DNA from: Bifidobacterium crudilactis
Lineage (GTDB): Bacteria; Actinomycetota; Actinomycetes; Actinomycetales; Bifidobacteriaceae
Reading direction: 5' to 3'
Assembly (NCBI RefSeq): GCF_000738005.1
Contig: NZ_JHAL01000002.1
Span: forward strand, 1,300,634 to 1,364,633
DNA: 64,000 bases
Shown: positions 60,777-64,000 of the stretch, piece by piece
Position numbering within the stretch: position 1 is the stretch's first letter
Layout of the letters: each line of letters opens with the position of its first letter
Notes under the pieces: generated by a model
Seen by the model: only the letters and a program-made list of their open reading frames with translations
Told to the model about the DNA's origin: nothing
Database searches by the model: none
Translations under genes and position numbers: made by a program

Positions 60777-61629
60777 AGATGGCCTGCTGCGCCGGGGCCT
60801 TCTCCCCCGCGGCGACATCGAAAGGAAGGTGGTTGCGCTTGGATGGAATCGGGCAGGTGCAGTAGACGGAAAAGGCGCACGGATAATTGAAGGCGTAATT
60901 GAAATCTATCGTGTCAAGGCCATCCAAGCTCAATGCATCCAGTTGTAGCACCCGACCGATGCCATAGGTCTCCTTCCCCGTGGTGCCATCGGAGAAGAAG
61001 ATGCTGGCATGACCGAAGACGTTCGACACCACCAGAGAGTACCTCTCCCCCTGATAATCGAAGTCCACGAAACCCAGCACCGGATATGACTGCAGCACGG
61101 TCTTGACGACCGAATCATGAATATCCAGCTCCTCGTCCTTCGCCCTGCGGAACGTGGCGGGAATGCTCCACTCTCTGCCTATCGGGAAATGCTCGATGCC
61201 TTGGAACTGCTGTCGACTTGGAGCCTGCGGGTCTTTGACGCGTATCCAGAAACGATGCAGCTCCTGTCTCAGCAGGTCGGTCTGCGAGTTGACTTCGACG
61301 CGCAGATCTCCCACCTGCAGATAGCCGAGCGCCTGTTCGCCGAATGCCGTGGGCACGAAGGCCAGCGCTTGAGAGACTTCGCTTCCTGCGTTGCTCACAG
61401 ACAACGATGCGTCGGCATCCGGAACATAGGTCAATACATCATTCCGAGCGTTCCACGAGCCGGGTACGCCTTCGATCGTGGCCGATTCCCCATTGGCTAT
61501 CCATGTAATGGACACCGGAGCGAGATAACCGTGCGGCGCCTTGAGTTCTTCCAATCGTTGCGCCCGCCAGATGTGCCATTGCTGGACATACGGGTCGACG
61601 GTGACGGCATCCCGGACTGTACTGCTCAT
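60769..61629 (-). CDS. DUF1684 family protein
   Basis: A 286-residue protein of the DUF1684 family. It opens with WRAQRLEELKAPHGYLAPVS and ITWIANGESATIEG, has LGFVDFDYQGERYSLVV and TYGIGRVLQLD in the middle, and ends with the family's strongest motif DFNYAFNYPCAFSVYCTCPI then PSKRNHLPFDVAAGEK, where several Cys, Asn and Pro residues are conserved. The activity is unknown to me. It is in an operon between metQ (73 bases upstream) and the aminotransferase gene (overlapping), suggesting a role with amino-acid use. Confidence 0.85.
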   Translation of the reverse strand: MSSTVRDAVTVDPYVQQWHIWRAQRLEELKAPHGYLAPVSITWIANGESATIEGVPGSWNARNDVLTYVPDADASLSVSNAGSEVSQALAFVPTAFGEQALGYLQVGDLRVEVNSQTDLLRQELHRFWIRVKDPQAPSRQQFQGIEHFPIGREWSIPATFRRAKDEELDIHDSVVKTVLQSYPVLGFVDFDYQGERYSLVVSNVFGHASIFFSDGTTGKETYGIGRVLQLDALSLDGLDTIDFNYAFNYPCAFSVYCTCPIPSKRNHLPFDVAAGEKAPAQQAIYE

Positions 61630-61701
61630 ATTGTTTCCTGACTTTCTGTGCGATGCTGCTGAATATCGAAGATGGTGCCGGCCTGCTGCCGATGCCTTCG
61701 C

Positions 61702-62556
61702 TCAGTCGAAGAAGGGGATGTTGTGGTTCTTCTTGATCTGCGTGGCCACCGCATCGGTGTGATATGCCGCCACGACCTTCTTGTAGGTCTCGTTGTCCTT
61801 CTGGCTGGTATTGGCCACGATCACGTTCACATAGGGCTTGAAGCTGGTGCTGTCGGCGTCTATCTTCGGCGCGTAGATCGCATCGTCAGGGCTTTTCCCC
61901 GCATCGATGATGAAGTTGGTGTTGGTGATTCCACCCGCATAGTCCGGCAGAAGATTGATGATGGAGGCAGCGTCGTTGGGGACGATGTCGATGCCGCTCG
62001 GGTTTCCGGCGATGTCGTCGACCGTCGGATTGGCCGCCGAACTGTCTTTGAGGGTAATCAGACCTGCGGAGTCCAGTACTTTCAGTGCCCTGCCGAGATT
62101 CGTCGCATTGTTCGGAATCGCGACCTTGTCCCCAGACTTGAATTCGCTGACATTCTTGTATTTGTCCGAGTAGAGGTTGAACGGGGATATGTAGCTGTCC
62201 CCTATCACGGTGAACTTGTAGCCCTTGTCCTTGATTTCCTGGTTCAGGAAGGCGTAGTGCTGGAATGCGGTGATGTCGAGCTCGTTGTTGGATAGCGCCT
62301 GATTGGTGTATATGCCGTCCTGGAAGGTCTTGTATTCGAGTTTGATATTCGCGTTGTCCTTGTCGAGCTGGGCTTGGACGGCTTTCCAGACGTTGTCGTC
62401 GGAGTTGCCGACCAGACCTACCTTCACCACCGTTTCACCGGCTGACTGGGCGTTCTGCCTGATGACGAAGCCAGCGATGACGACGATGACGACCGCAATC
62501 GCCGCCAGTAGGATGATGAGGGTTCGCTTGGCCTTCGCCCTGTTTGTTGTTGCCAT
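61702..62556 (-). CDS. metQ: MetQ/NlpA-family substrate-binding protein
   Basis: The solute receptor of a methionine-type ABC importer, 284 residues. The NlpA/MetQ match is clear: VVKVGLVGNSDDNVWKAVQA, LDITAFQHYAFLNQEIKDKG, SYISPFNLYSDKYKNVSEFK and VAIPNNATNLGRALKVLDSA. The N-terminus is a charged start then one long hydrophobic segment (LIILLAAIAVVIVVIAGFVI) with no lipobox cysteine, so it is probably held by an uncleaved membrane helix rather than lipid. It follows metI with a 173-base gap that contains short direct repeats. Methionine is the family's usual ligand; other ligands are possible. Confidence 0.87.
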   Translation of the reverse strand: MATTNRAKAKRTLIILLAAIAVVIVVIAGFVIRQNAQSAGETVVKVGLVGNSDDNVWKAVQAQLDKDNANIKLEYKTFQDGIYTNQALSNNELDITAFQHYAFLNQEIKDKGYKFTVIGDSYISPFNLYSDKYKNVSEFKSGDKVAIPNNATNLGRALKVLDSAGLITLKDSSAANPTVDDIAGNPSGIDIVPNDAASIINLLPDYAGGITNTNFIIDAGKSPDDAIYAPKIDADSTSFKPYVNVIVANTSQKDNETYKKVVAAYHTDAVATQIKKNHNIPFFD

Positions 62557-62575
62557 GGTTCTTACTCTTTCTCTT

Positions 62576-62665
62576 CATTGCATATTGCGTATTGCGTATT
62601 GGGATGTTCGGTTGGGAAAATACGGTTCGGAAGATCCGGTTGGGAAGTTCGATTTGGGACGCAGC
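62576..62665. repeat. Short imperfect direct repeats between metI and metQ
   Basis: GTATTG-type units (GCATATTGCGTATTGCGTAT) at 62580-62600 are followed by three TTCGGTTGGGAA-like units (62610, about 62636 and 62650). They lie in the 173-base gap of the operon. Their role is unknown; they may be a slippage product or affect metQ expression. Confidence 0.45.
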
Positions 62666-62729
62666 ATCGCGAACGATGCAGGCCGTTAGGGAACGCTACG
62701 CGCCGATATCATGCAGCGCCCCGTCACAA

Positions 62730-63410
62730 TCAGTGTTCGGTGATCTCCACCAGCAGCCTGCCGATGAATTCGATCAGTCCGATCAGCAACACCAGCACGA
62801 TGATGGTCGCATAGGTGGCATCCGGCATGAATCGCTGATACCCGTAGCGGATGGCGAAATCACCCAGCCCTCCGCCTCCGACGATGCCGACGATGGCGGT
62901 CAGACCTATCAGACTGACAAGAGTGATGATGGTGACCCTGATGATCGAAGGAATCGCCTCACGAAGATAGATGCGGAATATGATCTCCCCGTTGCCCATG
63001 CCCATCGCCTCCGCTGCTTCGATGAAGCCTGGGTCCAGACCAGCCAGCGACGATTCGATCTGCCTGGTGAAGAAAGGCGTGATACCGACGATCAGGGGGA
63101 AAATCGCACCCTTGGTGCCGATGGCGGTACCCACCAGTGCCCTCGTCACCGAAACCAGGGCGGCGGCCAGGATGATGAAGGGTATCGAACGAAAGAGGTT
63201 GATGATCTTGTCGATGATGTTGAAAACGATGGGATTGGGGGCAAGACCTCCCGTTTTGGTGACGGTCAGCACCACCGCCAGGAATGTGGCCAGCACGAAA
63301 GAGGCCAAGCCCGAAATGCCGACCATGATGAGCGTTTGCACGAAACTGTCGAAGAATTCCGGGAATCGCGCCACGACATTGGGAAACCACAACTGCAAAA
63401 TATCAGGCAT
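62730..63410 (-). CDS. metI: Methionine-type ABC transporter permease
   Basis: The membrane subunit of the importer, about 226 residues and five hydrophobic segments. It shows FVQTLIMVGISGLASFVLA, the MetI motif IFNIIDKIINLFRSIPFIIL and the EAA loop EAAEAMGMGNGEIIFRIYL near residue 140, which contacts MetN. The start at 63410 (MPDILQLWFP) overlaps the metN stop by 8 bases. Confidence 0.92.
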   Translation of the reverse strand: MPDILQLWFPNVVARFPEFFDSFVQTLIMVGISGLASFVLATFLAVVLTVTKTGGLAPNPIVFNIIDKIINLFRSIPFIILAAALVSVTRALVGTAIGTKGAIFPLIVGITPFFTRQIESSLAGLDPGFIEAAEAMGMGNGEIIFRIYLREAIPSIIRVTIITLVSLIGLTAIVGIVGGGGLGDFAIRYGYQRFMPDATYATIIVLVLLIGLIEFIGRLLVEITEH

Positions 63411-64000
63411 GCTTAAGCACCTCAATTCCTATATGACGGTTGCGCAGATAGTCGATGGCACCCGCGATGTTGGATTCGCCGCCCTTGAGAACCACCACAA
63501 GGCCACCGAGAGGGGCGTTCTCAATGAGGTCGATATCTCCGAAGATGATGTTGGCATCGATATCGAAGTCGCGCGAGATTCTGGATATCAGGGCTTCGGA
63601 GGCCTCTTTCGACACATACTGCATGCGCAGCAGCACCTCCCCATCGTCCAGAGCGACGAGCGGCGAATCACTCTCGAGCAGGTCATGAATCTTGTCGAGA
63701 TTCGAGGTCGTGGCCACGAAGGACCTGGTCAACTCGGCCTGAGGGTTGACGAAAATATCGAACACCTTGCCTTCCTCGACTATCGAACCCTGATCGATCA
63801 CCGCAACCTTGTTGCATATCTGCTTGATGACGGCCATCTGATGCGTGATGATGACGATGGTCAGTCCCAGGGTGTCGTGCAGATTCCGCAGCAGCGCGAG
63901 GATGGACTTGGTGGTGTTCGGATCAAGCGCGCTGGTGGCCTCATCGCTGAGCAGGATGCTTGGCCGATTCACCAGTGCACGGGCGATGGCCACGCGCTGC
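63403..64000 (-). CDS. metN: Methionine-type ABC transporter ATPase, C-terminal part
   Basis: The gene runs off the window, so Walker A is not seen. The visible part begins QRVAIARALV just after the signature motif, then Walker B ILLSDEATSALDPNTT, the switch His in VIITHQMAVIKQIC, and the C-terminal NIL regulatory domain (about 80 residues, VALDDGEVLLRMQYVSKEAS onward) that senses internal methionine in MetN. It is the first gene seen of the metNIQ operon and overlaps metI. Confidence 0.93.
   Translation of the reverse strand, partial: QRVAIARALVNRPSILLSDEATSALDPNTTKSILALLRNLHDTLGLTIVIITHQMAVIKQICNKVAVIDQGSIVEEGKVFDIFVNPQAELTRSFVATTSNLDKIHDLLESDSPLVALDDGEVLLRMQYVSKEASEALISRISRDFDIDANIIFGDIDLIENAPLGGLVVVLKGGESNIAGAIDYLRNRHIGIEVLKHA

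Noticed and set aside
1..64000. Prophage, transposase, integrase, tRNA or rRNA genes
   Set aside because: None could be recognised on either strand.

Overview
The window looks like chromosome from a member of the Bifidobacteriaceae, most likely Bifidobacterium. The evidence is moderately high GC in the core genes, an actinobacterial DUF3107 protein, a UvrD-like helicase next to a degenerate phosphotransferase-like protein, a T-box-controlled ileS of the type typical of bifidobacteria, xseA-xseB, dapF, murI, and dispersed intergenic hairpins of a kind I associate with this genus. I see no rRNA, tRNA, prophage or insertion sequence. Genus assignment is an inference from gene content.

Layout. 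1-14 kb is mostly housekeeping: a broken zinc metalloprotease, UvrD-like helicase, phosphotransferase-like protein, DUF3107, PHP phosphoesterase, VKOR, dapF, murI, patatin, a LysR regulator divergent from aspA, an SPFH protein and a metB-type enzyme. 14-28.5 kb is an amino-acid region: aldo/keto reductase, SDR, a branched-chain-amino-acid-type ABC system whose two permeases and two ATPases are both fused (the ATPase gene has a +1 frameshift in a G6 run), its binding lipoprotein, a uroporphyrinogen-decarboxylase-like enzyme, a MetY-like PLP enzyme, two P5C-reductase-family proteins, an M20 peptidase and a glyoxalase-fold protein. 28.7-33 kb carries a small membrane protein and a minus-strand DHA2 exporter / histidine kinase / response regulator operon. 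33.3 kb holds peptidase E.

34.3-45.1 kb is a complete type I-C CRISPR-Cas locus on the minus strand (cas3-cas5c-cas8c-cas7-cas4-cas1-cas2, AT-rich leader, then an array of 36 good repeats plus one decayed terminal repeat). It appears more AT-rich than its neighbours and is followed by about 1 kb of degraded sequence before ileS.

46-58 kb: ileS with a T-box leader, a glutamate-cysteine ligase, a 1575-residue fusion of two BadF/HgdC-type activase domains with a dehydratase-like part, and divergent xseA-xseB. 58.3-64 kb is a minus-strand methionine-type operon: metN, metI, metQ, DUF1684, an aminotransferase and an iron-alcohol-dehydrogenase-family protein. Together they suggest uptake of methionine (or a similar amino acid), transamination to a 2-oxo acid and reduction to a 2-hydroxy acid.

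Two families of non-coding repeats recur: a terminator-like long palindrome starting GATAACTGCA (three full copies and one decayed arm), and a modular array in which a 15-base word is followed by variable palindromes, with a compensatory base change between the two loci. I found no clear-cut new defence system; the best candidates for new biology are the hairpin-module repeats, the URO-D/MetY/P5CR/M20 cluster, the giant activase fusion and the SD-sequestering T-box.
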